NCBI RefSeq assembly: GCF_013408985.1
Contig: NZ_JACBZT010000001.1
Coordinates: 4,791,197 to 4,855,196 of the forward strand
Length of the DNA: 64,000 nt
Origin: Petropleomorpha daqingensis
GTDB taxonomy: Bacteria; Actinomycetota; Actinomycetes; Mycobacteriales; Geodermatophilaceae
Direction of reading: 5' to 3'
Position 1 is the stretch's first letter, and every line of letters begins with the position of its first letter. Made by a program: the position numbers and the translations under genes. Shown in pieces: positions 7,698-14,953 of the stretch. The notes beneath the pieces were generated by a model. The model was not told the origin of the DNA. It worked only from the letters and a program-made list of their open reading frames with translations, and did no database searches.

Positions 7698-8191
7698 CCC
7701 CGGTCGGGCTCGGGACGCCGCGGCGAACCGACGTCGTCGTGGTGGGCGGCGGAGTGCTGGGCTCCGCCGCCGCCTGGGCGCTGGCCCGCCGCGGCGCCGG
7801 CGTGGTGCTGCTCGAGCGACTCGGCCCGGGTCAGGTCAGCGAGGCCTCCGCCCTGCTGGCGGCGGCCGCTCACCACGGCGCCGTCGTCCGGCACCACCGA
7901 CGCGTCGAGGCGGTGGTGGCGACGCCGGACGGCGGGGTGCTCGTGCGGCAGGCCACCGGGGCGACCGTGCGGGCCCGGGCGGCAGTGGTGGCGGTGGGCG
8001 CGACGGCGTCGGAGCTCCTCGGCGCCGCCGGGCCCTCGCCGACCGGCGAGTTCGTGGTCGACCGGATCGGCCCGGTGGTGGTCACCGCGGGGGCCGGCGG
8101 GCGCACGCCTGCGCGCGAGATCGGCCAGGTGCTCGCCGACCTCGCGCTCGGGGTGCGCGCCGGTCAGCCCGTCCCGTCGGCGGTGGGCTGA
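7694..8191 (+). pseudogene. Decayed FAD-dependent oxidoreductase (internally deleted DAO/sarcosine-oxidase type)
   Basis: An open frame of 165 codons, GTGA-overlapped with the binding protein. It starts with an intact FAD motif VVVVGGGVLGSAAAWALARR and ends with the family's C-terminal pattern FVVDRIGPVVVTAGAGG...IGQVLADLALG. The roughly 370-400-residue middle of a DAO-family enzyme is reduced to scraps: residue ~40 jumps from LLERLGPGQ to a segment like EASALLAAAAHHGAVVRHHR, and substrate-domain motifs are missing. The 3' end overlaps the convergent pyrophosphatase gene by 28 nt. I read it as an in-frame remnant of an amino-acid or N-methyl-amino-acid oxidase once part of the operon. A small active protein is less likely. 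Confidence 0.7.
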
Positions 8192-8667
8192 CCGGCGAAG
8201 CGGCGGCGGGCCTCCTCGAGCGCGGCCACGGCCTCCTTGCTGCGGTCCCAGCGGCCCGTCTCGGTCTTCTTGTCCGGCTCGAGCTGCTTGTAGATGTCGA
8301 AGAAGTGCCAGATCTCCGCGATCCGGTGCATCGGCACGTCCTCGAGCTCGCGGTAGTGGGCCCAGCGCGGGTCGTCGGCCGGGACGCCGAGCAGCTTGGC
8401 GTCCGGGCCGGACTCGTCGCGCATCCAGAAGACGGCGATGATCCGCGCCTTGACCACGCACCCCGGGAAGGTCGGCTCGTCGAGGATGAGCAGCACGTCG
8501 ATCGGCTCGCCGTCCTCGGCGAGGGTGTCGGGCACGAAGCCGTAGTCGCCGGGATAGCCGGTGGCAGTGAACAGGCAGCGGTCGAGGCGGATCCGGTTCC
8601 ACTGCGGATCCCACTCGTACTTGTTGCGCGATCCCTTCGGGATCTCGACGACCACGTCGACGTCCAC
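8164..8667 (-). CDS. ppa: Inorganic pyrophosphatase, family I
   Basis: A 167-residue soluble pyrophosphatase (PPi + H2O to 2 Pi). It carries VEIPKGSRNKYEWD, the metal-binding core DGEPIDVLLILDEPTFPG (D-x-D-P-x-D variant with DVL), DDPRW and the HFFDIYKQLEPDKKTE C-terminal signature. I use the GTG that gives MDVDVVVEIPKG after a GGGGGAAGGG ribosome site; a longer frame exists upstream but is unlike the family. Normal family length is 165-175 residues. Its 3' end overlaps the decayed oxidoreductase on the other strand. Confidence 0.93.
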   Translation of the reverse strand: MDVDVVVEIPKGSRNKYEWDPQWNRIRLDRCLFTATGYPGDYGFVPDTLAEDGEPIDVLLILDEPTFPGCVVKARIIAVFWMRDESGPDAKLLGVPADDPRWAHYRELEDVPMHRIAEIWHFFDIYKQLEPDKKTETGRWDRSKEAVAALEEARRRFAGQPTADGTG

Positions 8668-8726
8668 GTCGCGGACCCTTCCCCCACTGCCGTGCGCCGT
8701 CAACCGGACCTGTCGGTGGTCGCGGC

Positions 8727-8732
8727 TAGCGT
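8727..8732 (+). promoter_or_regulatory. -10 box placing a leaderless start on the VOC gene
   Basis: TAGCGT ends six bases before the ATG of the VOC gene, so the RNA would begin at or next to the start codon. No Shine-Dalgarno sequence is present. Leaderless genes of this type are frequent in actinobacteria. Confidence 0.45.
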
Positions 8733-8738
8733 CCGGGC

Positions 8739-9554
8739 ATGGCACGCACCTATCCCCCCGGGGTGACCTGCTGGGTCGACACCGAGCAGCCGGATGTCGA
8801 GGCCGCGGCGGATTTCTACGCCGGCCTGCTCGGCTGGACGCTCACCGACGTGGTGCCGCCGGGCATGGACGACACCTACCTGGTGGCGACGCTCGACGGT
8901 CAGGACGTCGCGGCACTGGCGCCGGCGATCGGCGACCGGCCGGCGGCCTGGAACACCTACGTCGCCGTGGAGGACACCGATGCCGCGGCCGCCGCGGTGC
9001 CGGCCCTCGGCGGCCGGGTGGGTATGGCCCCGGCCGACGCGGGGCCCGGCGGGCGCTGGGCGTCGTGCACCGATCCGCTGGGCGCGGAGTTCCGCCTCTG
9101 GCAGGCCCGGCGCCGGTTGGGTGCGCAGCTGGTCAACGTGCCCGGGGCGTGGAACTTCAGCGACCTGCACACGCCCGACCGGGACCGCGCCCTGGGCTTC
9201 TACGGTGCGCTGTTCGGCTGGCGGACCACCGAGCTGCCGGCCGGGGCCGGGGCCATGCTCCAGGTGCCGGGCTACGGCGACCACCTGGCGGCGACGGTCG
9301 ACCCGGGCATCCACGAGCGGCAGGCCACGGCGCCACCCGGGTTCGCCGACGTGATCGGCGGCCTGCTGGTGGACGACGAGCCGCACTGGTCGGTGACGTT
9401 CTCCGTGGCCGACCGGGACGACGCCGCGGCGAGCGCCGAGAAGCTGGGGGCGACCGTGCTGAGCGCCGCCGAGAATCTGTGGACGCGGACGGCGCGCGTC
9501 CGCGACCCCCAGGGCGCCGAACTGACCCTCAGCCAGTTCACCCCGCCGGGCTGA
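8739..9554 (+). CDS. Two-domain VOC (glyoxalase/bleomycin-resistance fold) protein
   Basis: A 271-residue protein made of two vicinal-oxygen-chelate repeats: WVDTEQPDVEAAADFYAGLLGWT near residue 12 and WNFSDLHTPDRDRALGFYGALFGWR near residue 137. Both end with DPxGAEFRLWQ/DPQGAELTLSQF. This architecture is typical of large actinobacterial families annotated as VOC or hydroxylase-like proteins without a known substrate. The first domain has few evident metal ligands, so catalysis is unproven. It may be transcribed without a leader from the promoter at 8727-8732. No operon partner is clear. Confidence 0.85.
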   Translation: MARTYPPGVTCWVDTEQPDVEAAADFYAGLLGWTLTDVVPPGMDDTYLVATLDGQDVAALAPAIGDRPAAWNTYVAVEDTDAAAAAVPALGGRVGMAPADAGPGGRWASCTDPLGAEFRLWQARRRLGAQLVNVPGAWNFSDLHTPDRDRALGFYGALFGWRTTELPAGAGAMLQVPGYGDHLAATVDPGIHERQATAPPGFADVIGGLLVDDEPHWSVTFSVADRDDAAASAEKLGATVLSAAENLWTRTARVRDPQGAELTLSQFTPPG

Positions 9555-9592
9555 CGGGGAATGCCGACGTCGATCGCGCGTTGGCGCCGTAC

Positions 9593-10282
9593 GTGACGAC
9601 GATCGGACTCATCGGCAGCGGACACATCGGCAGCACCCTGGCGCGGCTGGCGGTCGCCGCCGGCCACGACGTGGTGCTCAGCAACAGTCGCGGACCGGAG
9701 ACGCTCACCGAGCTCGTCGACGAGCTCGGGCCGCACGCGCGCGCGGCCACCGCGGCCGAAGCGGCGGCCGCCGGCGAGCTGGTCGTCGTGACCGTGCCGC
9801 TCAAGGCCTACCGGGCCGTGCCCGTGGAGCCGCTGCGGGGCAAGGTCGTGATCGACACGAACAACTACTACCCCCAGCGCGACGGGCAGATCGCCGAGCT
9901 GGACGACGAGTCGACGACGACCAGCGAGCTGCTGCAGGCCCACCTGCCGGAGTCGCACGTCGTGAAGGCGTTCAACAACATCTTCTTCAAGCAGCTGGGG
10001 TCGCTGCAGCGCCCGGCCGACGACCCCTCCCGGTCCGCTCTCCCGATCGCCGGCGACGACGAGGCGGCCAAGCGGACCGTGGCGGAGTTCCTGGACTCCC
10101 TCGGCTACGACGCCTACGACGCCGGTCCGCTCACGGAGGGCTGGCGGTTCCAGCGCGACACCGCGGCGTACGTTCAGCCGTACTTCGGCCCGAGCGGCGA
10201 CCGCGACGGCCCCGGCGGCCGGCTCACCGCCGAGCAGTTGAAGGAGATGCTGGCCGCCGCGGTGCGCTACCGCGACATGTGA
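9593..10282 (+). CDS. NAD(P)-binding reductase, F420H2:NADP-type (NpdG/ProC-like)
   Basis: A 229-residue Rossmann protein beginning (GTG)TTIGLIGSGHIGSTLARLAV. The pattern GxGxxG...SNSRGPETL fits binding of the NADP 2'-phosphate. VVTVPLKAYRAVP, DTNNYYPQRDG and HVVKAFNNIFF follow, all characteristic of the NADPH-dependent F420 reductase family. Many members of this broad group have unknown substrates, and F420 use cannot be told by sight. No SD is evident before the GTG; a TTG four codons upstream is an alternative start. Confidence 0.75.
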   Translation: MTTIGLIGSGHIGSTLARLAVAAGHDVVLSNSRGPETLTELVDELGPHARAATAAEAAAAGELVVVTVPLKAYRAVPVEPLRGKVVIDTNNYYPQRDGQIAELDDESTTTSELLQAHLPESHVVKAFNNIFFKQLGSLQRPADDPSRSALPIAGDDEAAKRTVAEFLDSLGYDAYDAGPLTEGWRFQRDTAAYVQPYFGPSGDRDGPGGRLTAEQLKEMLAAAVRYRDM

Positions 10283-10286
10283 GGCA

Positions 10287-10661
10287 TCACGCCTCGGCCG
10301 TGTAGGGCTTGCCGGGCCAGTACGCCCACTCCTCGAACTCCTCGACGCGACCGTCAGCCGCGAAGCGCAGCACCCAGAGGTCCCGGTACTCCTGCGTCAC
10401 CGGATCGCCGTACCGCACCTCCAGCCGGACGACCGCGGCGCGGCCGTCCACGGCCACCGGCTCGGCGGTCACCGTGAACGTCCGGCCCTCGTCGGCGGTC
10501 CAGAACTCCTGGATCTCCGCATGGCCGACCAGGGGCTTCTCGTACGGTGAGCGCCGGTAGGCGGCCGTCTCGGTGAACAGGCGGGCGACCTCGCCGAGGT
10601 CGCCCGCCCGCCACGCACTCTCGTATCCGGCGACCCAGCGCAGCACGTCGTCCCTGTTCAT
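10287..10661 (-). CDS. SnoaL/NTF2-like protein
   Basis: A 124-residue NTF2-fold protein: DVLRWVAGYESAWRAGDLGEVARLFTETAAYRRSPY, a central GHAEIQEFWTADEGRTFTV and a C-terminal sheet RFAADGRVEEFEEWAYWPG. Proteins of this fold act as small isomerases, cyclases or carriers; nothing here fixes a function. It ends four bases from the convergent reductase gene. Confidence 0.8.
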   Translation of the reverse strand: MNRDDVLRWVAGYESAWRAGDLGEVARLFTETAAYRRSPYEKPLVGHAEIQEFWTADEGRTFTVTAEPVAVDGRAAVVRLEVRYGDPVTQEYRDLWVLRFAADGRVEEFEEWAYWPGKPYTAEA

Positions 10662-10689
10662 GCCGAACCGGTGTCGACGGTCGTCGACG

Positions 10690-10962
10690 TCAGACCCGTC
10701 GGCCGCTGCGCCGTCCGGTGACCGTGGCCGCGATGACGACGAGGATCGCCGCCAGGACGATGCTGATGATCCACCGGATCCAGTCGATGCCCGGAGTGGC
10801 CTCCACCCCGAGCGCAGCAGCGACGTAGTAACCGATCAGCACGCCCCCGATGCCGCACAGCAGGGTCAGCCACAGCGGGATGTTGTCCCGGTCGCCCGGC
10901 GCGACGAACTTGCCGAGCAGTCCGATGATGAGGCCTGCGACGAGAACTCCGATGATCTCCAT
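10690..10962 (-). CDS. GlsB/YeaQ/YmgE-family small membrane protein
   Basis: A 90-residue protein with three hydrophobic segments: MEIIGVLVAGLIIGLLGKFV, IPLWLTLLCGIGGVLIGYYV and WIRWIISIVLAAILVVIAATV. The family motif GLLGKF..PGDR lies near residues 15-25. Members are envelope-stress or transglycosylase-associated proteins of unknown mechanism. The ATG has GGAGAGGCACC upstream. The positively charged tail GRRSGRR likely faces the cytoplasm. Confidence 0.85.
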   Translation of the reverse strand: MEIIGVLVAGLIIGLLGKFVAPGDRDNIPLWLTLLCGIGGVLIGYYVAAALGVEATPGIDWIRWIISIVLAAILVVIAATVTGRRSGRRV

Positions 10963-11026
10963 GACGGTGCCTCTCCTCTGAGCAGTGGTCCCCGTTCGCA
11001 CCGTCCTTACCCAGCGTTGCGCCCGT

Positions 11027-11362
11027 TCAGCCGCTCAGCGCGGCGACGAACTCCTCGCACCTGTCGAGGTCCTCCAGGGCCCGGTAGCGCACCGTCCGGC
11101 CGCCCAGCCGCAGCTCCACCACCGGCGGCGACCCTGGCAGGACCGAGCCCCCGGCGACGTCGCCGAGCGGCACGGACGCGATCGCCGGCTCGCCCAGCAG
11201 CCGCGGCTGGACGAGCCACAGCCGGTCGTCCGCCACCGCGAACACGTGCACCGCGGTTCCCCGCAGCGGCCCGCGGGTCGACGCCTTGAGCACGACGCGC
11301 GGGGTGCGGCCCTCCAGCGCGAGCCGCCCGACGAGGAACGCGCTGGCCGCGTCGGCACCCAT
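11027..11362 (-). CDS. Hypothetical protein, possible PH-like domain
   Basis: A protein of about 111 residues downstream of the SufS-like gene on the same strand, 29 nt after its stop. It reads MGADAASAFLVGRLALEGRTP and then alternating beta-strand-like segments (VVLKASTRGPLRGTAVHVFAVADDRLWLVQPRL, SVLPGSPPVVELRLGGRTVRYRALE), ending in a helix DRCEEFVAALSG. The pattern recalls small PH-like or SMC-barrel domains, but I do not recognise the family. ATG is preferred; a GTG two codons earlier is possible. It may share the SAM-IV-controlled transcript. Confidence 0.65.
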   Translation of the reverse strand: MGADAASAFLVGRLALEGRTPRVVLKASTRGPLRGTAVHVFAVADDRLWLVQPRLLGEPAIASVPLGDVAGGSVLPGSPPVVELRLGGRTVRYRALEDLDRCEEFVAALSG

Positions 11363-11391
11363 CAACACACCGGACAGCCTGCCCGACGGGC

Positions 11392-12750
11392 TCAGGCGGC
11401 CGCGGGACCGCAGCCCGCGGCGCGCGCCAGGGCGAGCGGGTCGGCCACCGGACGCGGGTCGTCGACCGGCTGCCACCGGTCGTCCACCAGCGCGTACTCG
11501 GCCCGGGGCCCTACCGAGAGATGGGACGCGAGGGCGGTCAGCAGCCGGTCGACGTCGGCGAGCGTGCTGCCCACCCCGACGCTCGCCCGCAACGCTCCTC
11601 CGGGAACACCCAGCCGCGCGAGCAGCGGGTGCGCGCAGAAGCGCCCGTCCCGCAGCCCGAGCCCGTGCTCGGCCGACAGCACCGCGGCCACCAGCCCCGG
11701 GTCGTGCCCGGCCACGGTGAACGAGACGACGCCGGTCGGCTCGGCCGAGTCGGCCCAGATGCGCAGCACCCGGACGCCGGGCAGCGCCGAGAGGCCCTCG
11801 ACCAGGCGGGTCCGCAGCGCCCGCTCGTGCGCCTCGAGCGCCCCGGCCGGCAGCGCGGCGAGCGCGTCGCAGGCCGCGGCCAGCGCCACCGCGCCGAGCA
11901 CGTTCGGCGAACCGCCCTCGTGCCGGTGCGGCGCGGGCACCCACTCCGTCGACGACACCGTCACCGACGCCACCGCTCCCCCGCCGGCGAGGTAGGCAGG
12001 CCCTGCGTCCAGCCAGTCGCGGCGGCCGACCAGCGCCCCGGCGCCGAACGGCGCGTAGGTCTTGTGCCCGGAGAAGGCCACGTAGTCGGCACCGGAGCCG
12101 GCCAGCGAGAACCGGCGGTGCGGCACGAGCTGGGCGCCGTCCACCAGGACCCGCGCCCCGGCGGCGTGCGCCAGCTCCACGACCTCCGGCAGCGGCAGCG
12201 ACTCCCCCGTCACGTTCGACGCCCCGGTGACCGCCACCAGCGCGTACGGGCGGCGGGTCAGCTCGTCGCCGATCGCGCGCAGGGTCTCGACCACGGTCGC
12301 ACCGGTCGGCAGCACCGTCACCGGGCCGCGGCGCTGCCACGGCAGCAGGTCGGCGTGGTGCTCGCAGTCCAGCACGAGGACCGCGGCGCCGGCGGGCACG
12401 CACCCCGCCAGCAGGTTGACCGCGTCGGTCGTGTGCCGGGTGATGACGACGACGTCGTCCGGACGGGCCCCGACGAACGCGCCGACCGTCGCGCGGGCGT
12501 TCTCGTAGAGGGCGGTCGACACCTGCGAGAGGTAGCCGGCGCCGCGGTGCACGCTCGCGTACAGCGGCAGCGCCTCCTGCACCCGCGCGGCGACCGACTC
12601 CAGCGCCCGCGCGCTGGCCGCGGCATCGAGGTCGACGTACCGGGTGGTCCCCGAGGGCACCAGGGGGACCCGGGTGTCGGCACCGACGAGCGGCAGCAGC
12701 GGCGCCGTGGCCGCGGCGGTGGGACGACAGGACAGGACGGCGGCAGACAT
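11392..12750 (-). CDS. SufS/Csd-like PLP-dependent cysteine desulfurase-family enzyme
   Basis: A 452-residue class-V aminotransferase-fold protein. The PLP lysine is K230 in SGHKTYAPFG, with the cofactor-binding Asp in VDGAQ (D204) and a HHAD motif near 131-134. It retains a Cys in RDGRFCAHPL (C372), where group-II cysteine desulfurases carry their persulfide Cys (HCAxPL). This supports C-S bond cleavage rather than plain transamination. It lies directly downstream of SAM-IV riboswitch 2, so it is made when SAM is low. The long C-terminal tail after residue 415 (PRAEYALVDDRWQPVDDPRP) is unusual. It may release sulfur from cysteine or a related compound obtained by the neighbouring oxygenases. 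Confidence 0.82.
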   Translation of the reverse strand: MSAAVLSCRPTAAATAPLLPLVGADTRVPLVPSGTTRYVDLDAAASARALESVAARVQEALPLYASVHRGAGYLSQVSTALYENARATVGAFVGARPDDVVVITRHTTDAVNLLAGCVPAGAAVLVLDCEHHADLLPWQRRGPVTVLPTGATVVETLRAIGDELTRRPYALVAVTGASNVTGESLPLPEVVELAHAAGARVLVDGAQLVPHRRFSLAGSGADYVAFSGHKTYAPFGAGALVGRRDWLDAGPAYLAGGGAVASVTVSSTEWVPAPHRHEGGSPNVLGAVALAAACDALAALPAGALEAHERALRTRLVEGLSALPGVRVLRIWADSAEPTGVVSFTVAGHDPGLVAAVLSAEHGLGLRDGRFCAHPLLARLGVPGGALRASVGVGSTLADVDRLLTALASHLSVGPRAEYALVDDRWQPVDDPRPVADPLALARAAGCGPAAA

Positions 12751-12772
12751 GCGAGCACTCCGAACGGGCCGG

Positions 12773-12792
12773 GGACCCGAGGAGGCGGGTCC
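12773..12792 (-). other. Hairpin after SAM-IV riboswitch 2 (expression platform candidate)
   Basis: In the transcript, GGACCC pairs with GGGTCC across an 8-nt loop. The stem begins with the last bases of the aptamer and ends 22 nt before the start codon of the SufS-like gene, close to its GGAG ribosome site. Alternative pairing here could couple SAM binding to translation. Inferred from base pairing only. Confidence 0.4.
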
Positions 12793-12900
12793 GCGCTTGC
12801 GACTGCCGGACGGCAGCCACCAGGTCGTCACCCGGGGCACCCCATCGCGGAGGAGGGTTGCCGGCCAGCGAGCCGGGGCTTCGCGCTGGCACTCGTGACC
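12787..12900 (-). promoter_or_regulatory. SAM-IV riboswitch 2
   Basis: On the minus strand the sequence reads GGTCACGAGTGCCAGC, AAGCCCCGGCTCGCTGGC, CGGCAACCCTCC, a CGCGATGGGG hairpin side, TGCCCCGGGTGACGACC. A second stem GGCTGCC-GTCC-GGCAGTC and the 3' segment GCAAGCGCGGACCC follow. Nearly every conserved SAM-IV position is present, including the 3' GCAAGCGCGG that copy 1 lacks. It leads into the SufS-like desulfurase gene 37 nt downstream. A TTGACC -35 lies upstream at 12936-12931. Confidence 0.92.
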
Positions 12901-12909
12901 TGCGCACAG

Positions 12910-12962
12910 ACTCGCACGGCGGGTGAATCCGGTCAAACTCCATCGAATTGGTGTTGTTTACT
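12910..12962. promoter_or_regulatory. Divergent promoter region between desulfurase and ssuE/ssuD
   Basis: Leftward: -35 TTGACC (12936-12931), 17-nt spacer, -10 GAGTCT, start near the riboswitch. Rightward: -10-like TTTACT (12957-12962) ends six bases before the GTG of the FMN reductase, suggesting a leaderless RNA. Between them, the 21-nt element (12932-12952 on the minus strand, ACCAA-N2-CGAT-N-G-N2-TTTGAC) matches the one at 3050-3070. A single regulator could serve both directions. Confidence 0.6.
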
Positions 12963-12968
12963 GGCGGG

Positions 12969-13469
12969 GTGAGCACGATCGCCGTCGTCGGCAACCCGAA
13001 GCCGCACTCCCGCACGCGCAGCGCTGCCGAGCTCGTCGTCGAGCGGCTCACCGGCGCGCCGCCGGACCGGGTCGTCGACGTCATCGAGCTCGGCGCCGGC
13101 CTGCTGGGGTGGGGCGACCCCGCGGTCGAGGACGCCGTCGCCGCGCTCCAGGCGGCCGAGGTGGCCGTCGTCGCGAGCCCGACCTACAAGGCCACCTACA
13201 CCGGCCTGCTCAAGCTCTTCCTCGACCAGATCGGCACCGGCGACCTGGCCGGCGTGGTCGCCGTCCCCCTCATGCTCGGCGGCGGACCCACCCACTTCCT
13301 GGCCCCCGAGCTGCTGCTCAAGCCGGTGCTGGTCGAGCTCGGCGCCACCGCACCCACCCGCGGCCTGTACCTGATGGACAAGGTCTGGGACGACCCCGCG
13401 CAGCTCGACCCGTGGCTGGCGGTCGCCAAGCCGCAGGTCGACGCCGCCCGCGCGATCCGGAGGGGCTGA
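12969..13469 (+). CDS. ssuE: NADPH-dependent FMN reductase (SsuE/MsuE type)
   Basis: A 166-residue flavodoxin-fold reductase: MSTIAVVGNPKPHSRTRSAA (phosphate loop), VAVVASPTYKATYTGLLKLFLDQI and VPLMLGGGPTHFLAPELLLKPVLVELGA. These match the SsuE/MsuE group, which supply FMNH2 to sulfonate monooxygenases. It begins at GTG with little 5' leader and is 4 nt before the ssuD gene. It is divergent from the SAM-IV-controlled desulfurase. Confidence 0.85.
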   Translation: MSTIAVVGNPKPHSRTRSAAELVVERLTGAPPDRVVDVIELGAGLLGWGDPAVEDAVAALQAAEVAVVASPTYKATYTGLLKLFLDQIGTGDLAGVVAVPLMLGGGPTHFLAPELLLKPVLVELGATAPTRGLYLMDKVWDDPAQLDPWLAVAKPQVDAARAIRRG

Positions 13470-13473
13470 GCTC

Positions 13474-14571
13474 GTGGAGGTCCACTGGTTCCTGCCCACC
13501 CGCGGCGACAGCCGGGACGTCGGCCCGGCGACCACCGACCGCGGGCACAACGCCGCCGCCCTCAGGCGCCGGCCGACGCTGCAGTACCTCACCGCCGTCG
13601 CCCAGGCCGCCGAGCAGAGCGGCTTCGGCGCCGTCCTCACCCCGACCGGCTCGGGCTGCGAGGACGCGTGGGTGGTCTGCTCCGCGCTGGCCGCGGTCAC
13701 CGAGCGGCTGGAGTTCCTCGTCGCCTTCCGGCCCGGCTTCGTGCTGCCGACCCTCGCCGCGCAGCAGGCGGCCACCTTCCAGCGGCTGTCCGGCGGGCGG
13801 CTGCGGCTCAACATCGTCACCGGCGGCGACCCGGTCGAGCAGCGCGCCTACGGCGACTTCCTCGACCACGACGAGCGCTACGCCCGCACCGGGGAGTTCC
13901 TCGAGGTGCTCCGTCGTTGCTGGCCCGGCGAGCGGTTCGACTTCTCCGGCGAGCACGTGCAGGTGGAGGGCGCCGGGCTGACCCAACCGCTCGAGGAGAC
14001 GCCGCCGATCTACCTGGGCGGCGCCTCCCCCGCCGCCGAGGAGGTCACCGCCCGCTGGGTCGACCGCTACCTCATGTGGGGCGAGCCCCCGGCCATGGCC
14101 GCGCCGCGGATCGACCGGGTCCGCGAGAAGGCGGCCGCGCAGGGCCGGGAGCTGCGCTTCGGCATTCGGCTGCACGTGGTCAGCCGCGATACCGAGGAGG
14201 AGGCGTGGGCCGAGGCCGACCGGATGCTCGCCGGCATGCCCGCGTCCGCGATCGCCGAGACGCAGGCGCGCTACGCGCGGATGGACTCCGTCGGTCAGGC
14301 GCGGATGACCTCGCTGCACGGTGGCGCGGTGGGCGACGGCGCCCGGTCGCTGGAGATCGCCCCGAACCTGTGGGCCGGCATCGGGCTGGTCCGCGAAGGG
14401 GCGGCGACCGCGCTGGTCGGCAGCCACGAGCAGGTCGCCGAGCGGATCGCCGAGTACGCCGCGATCGGCCTCGACGAGTTCATCCTCTCCGGATACCCGC
14501 ACCTGGAGGAGGCGTGGCGGGTCGGCGAGGAGGTGCTGCCGTTGCTCGCCCGCGAGCTCGCCCCGGCATGA
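13474..14571 (+). CDS. ssuD: FMNH2-dependent alkanesulfonate monooxygenase (SsuD type)
   Basis: A 365-residue LLM monooxygenase closely following the SsuD pattern: MEVHWFLPTRGDSRDVGPAT, GFGAVLTPTGSGCEDAWVV (with the SsuD Cys of the GxxCED motif), LEFLVAFRPGFVLPTLAAQQ and LRLNIVTGGDPVEQRAYGD. It converts alkanesulfonates to aldehydes and sulfite with O2 and FMNH2 from the adjacent SsuE. Length is close to the usual 360-380. No sulfonate ABC transporter lies alongside, so uptake must rely on other genes. The closely related dimethylsulfone or methanesulfonate enzymes (SfnG/MsuD) cannot be fully excluded. Confidence 0.85.
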   Translation: MEVHWFLPTRGDSRDVGPATTDRGHNAAALRRRPTLQYLTAVAQAAEQSGFGAVLTPTGSGCEDAWVVCSALAAVTERLEFLVAFRPGFVLPTLAAQQAATFQRLSGGRLRLNIVTGGDPVEQRAYGDFLDHDERYARTGEFLEVLRRCWPGERFDFSGEHVQVEGAGLTQPLEETPPIYLGGASPAAEEVTARWVDRYLMWGEPPAMAAPRIDRVREKAAAQGRELRFGIRLHVVSRDTEEEAWAEADRMLAGMPASAIAETQARYARMDSVGQARMTSLHGGAVGDGARSLEIAPNLWAGIGLVREGAATALVGSHEQVAERIAEYAAIGLDEFILSGYPHLEEAWRVGEEVLPLLARELAPA

Positions 14572-14578
14572 TCCGGTC

Positions 14579-14953
14579 GTGACCACCGACGCGCAGGCCG
14601 TCCTCGCCGCCGAGGACCGCCGCTACCAGGCCATGCTCGACGGCGACCTCGAGACCCTCGACGCGCTGTGCACCGACGAGCTGAGCTACACGCACTCCAA
14701 CGGCGTCCGCGACACCAAGGCGGAGTACTTCGCGAAGCTCCGCGAGGGCTATTACGTCTACCACCGGATCGACCACCCGGTGGAGCGCGTCGAGGTCGCC
14801 GACGACGCGGCGGTGGTGGTCGGCCGGATGACCGCTGACCTGACCAGCGGCGGCGTCCGCAAGAACATCGACTGCCTCGCGATCGCCGTCTGGACGCGCA
14901 GCGGCGGCGACTGGCGACTGCTCGCCTACGCCCCGACCCCAATTCCGGCCTAG
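14579..14953 (+). CDS. NTF2-like protein with DUF4440-type pattern
   Basis: A 124-residue NTF2-fold protein (AVLAAEDRRYQAMLDGDLETLDALCTDELSYTHSNGVRDTKAEYFAKLREG, then AVWTRSGGDWRLLAYAPTP). The HSNG region and terminal sheet are typical of small SnoaL/DUF4440 proteins of unknown role. The GTG follows ssuD by 7 nt, with CATGAT as a possible -10 six bases upstream. Its stop TAG shares the bases CTAG with the stop of the convergent ligase gene. Confidence 0.75.
   Translation: MTTDAQAVLAAEDRRYQAMLDGDLETLDALCTDELSYTHSNGVRDTKAEYFAKLREGYYVYHRIDHPVERVEVADDAAVVVGRMTADLTSGGVRKNIDCLAIAVWTRSGGDWRLLAYAPTPIPA

Noticed and set aside
8739-9554. Possibility that the two-domain VOC protein is a ring-cleavage dioxygenase
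   Set aside because: Unlike the protein at 24998 it lacks the evident His-His-Glu triad and has no aromatic neighbours.
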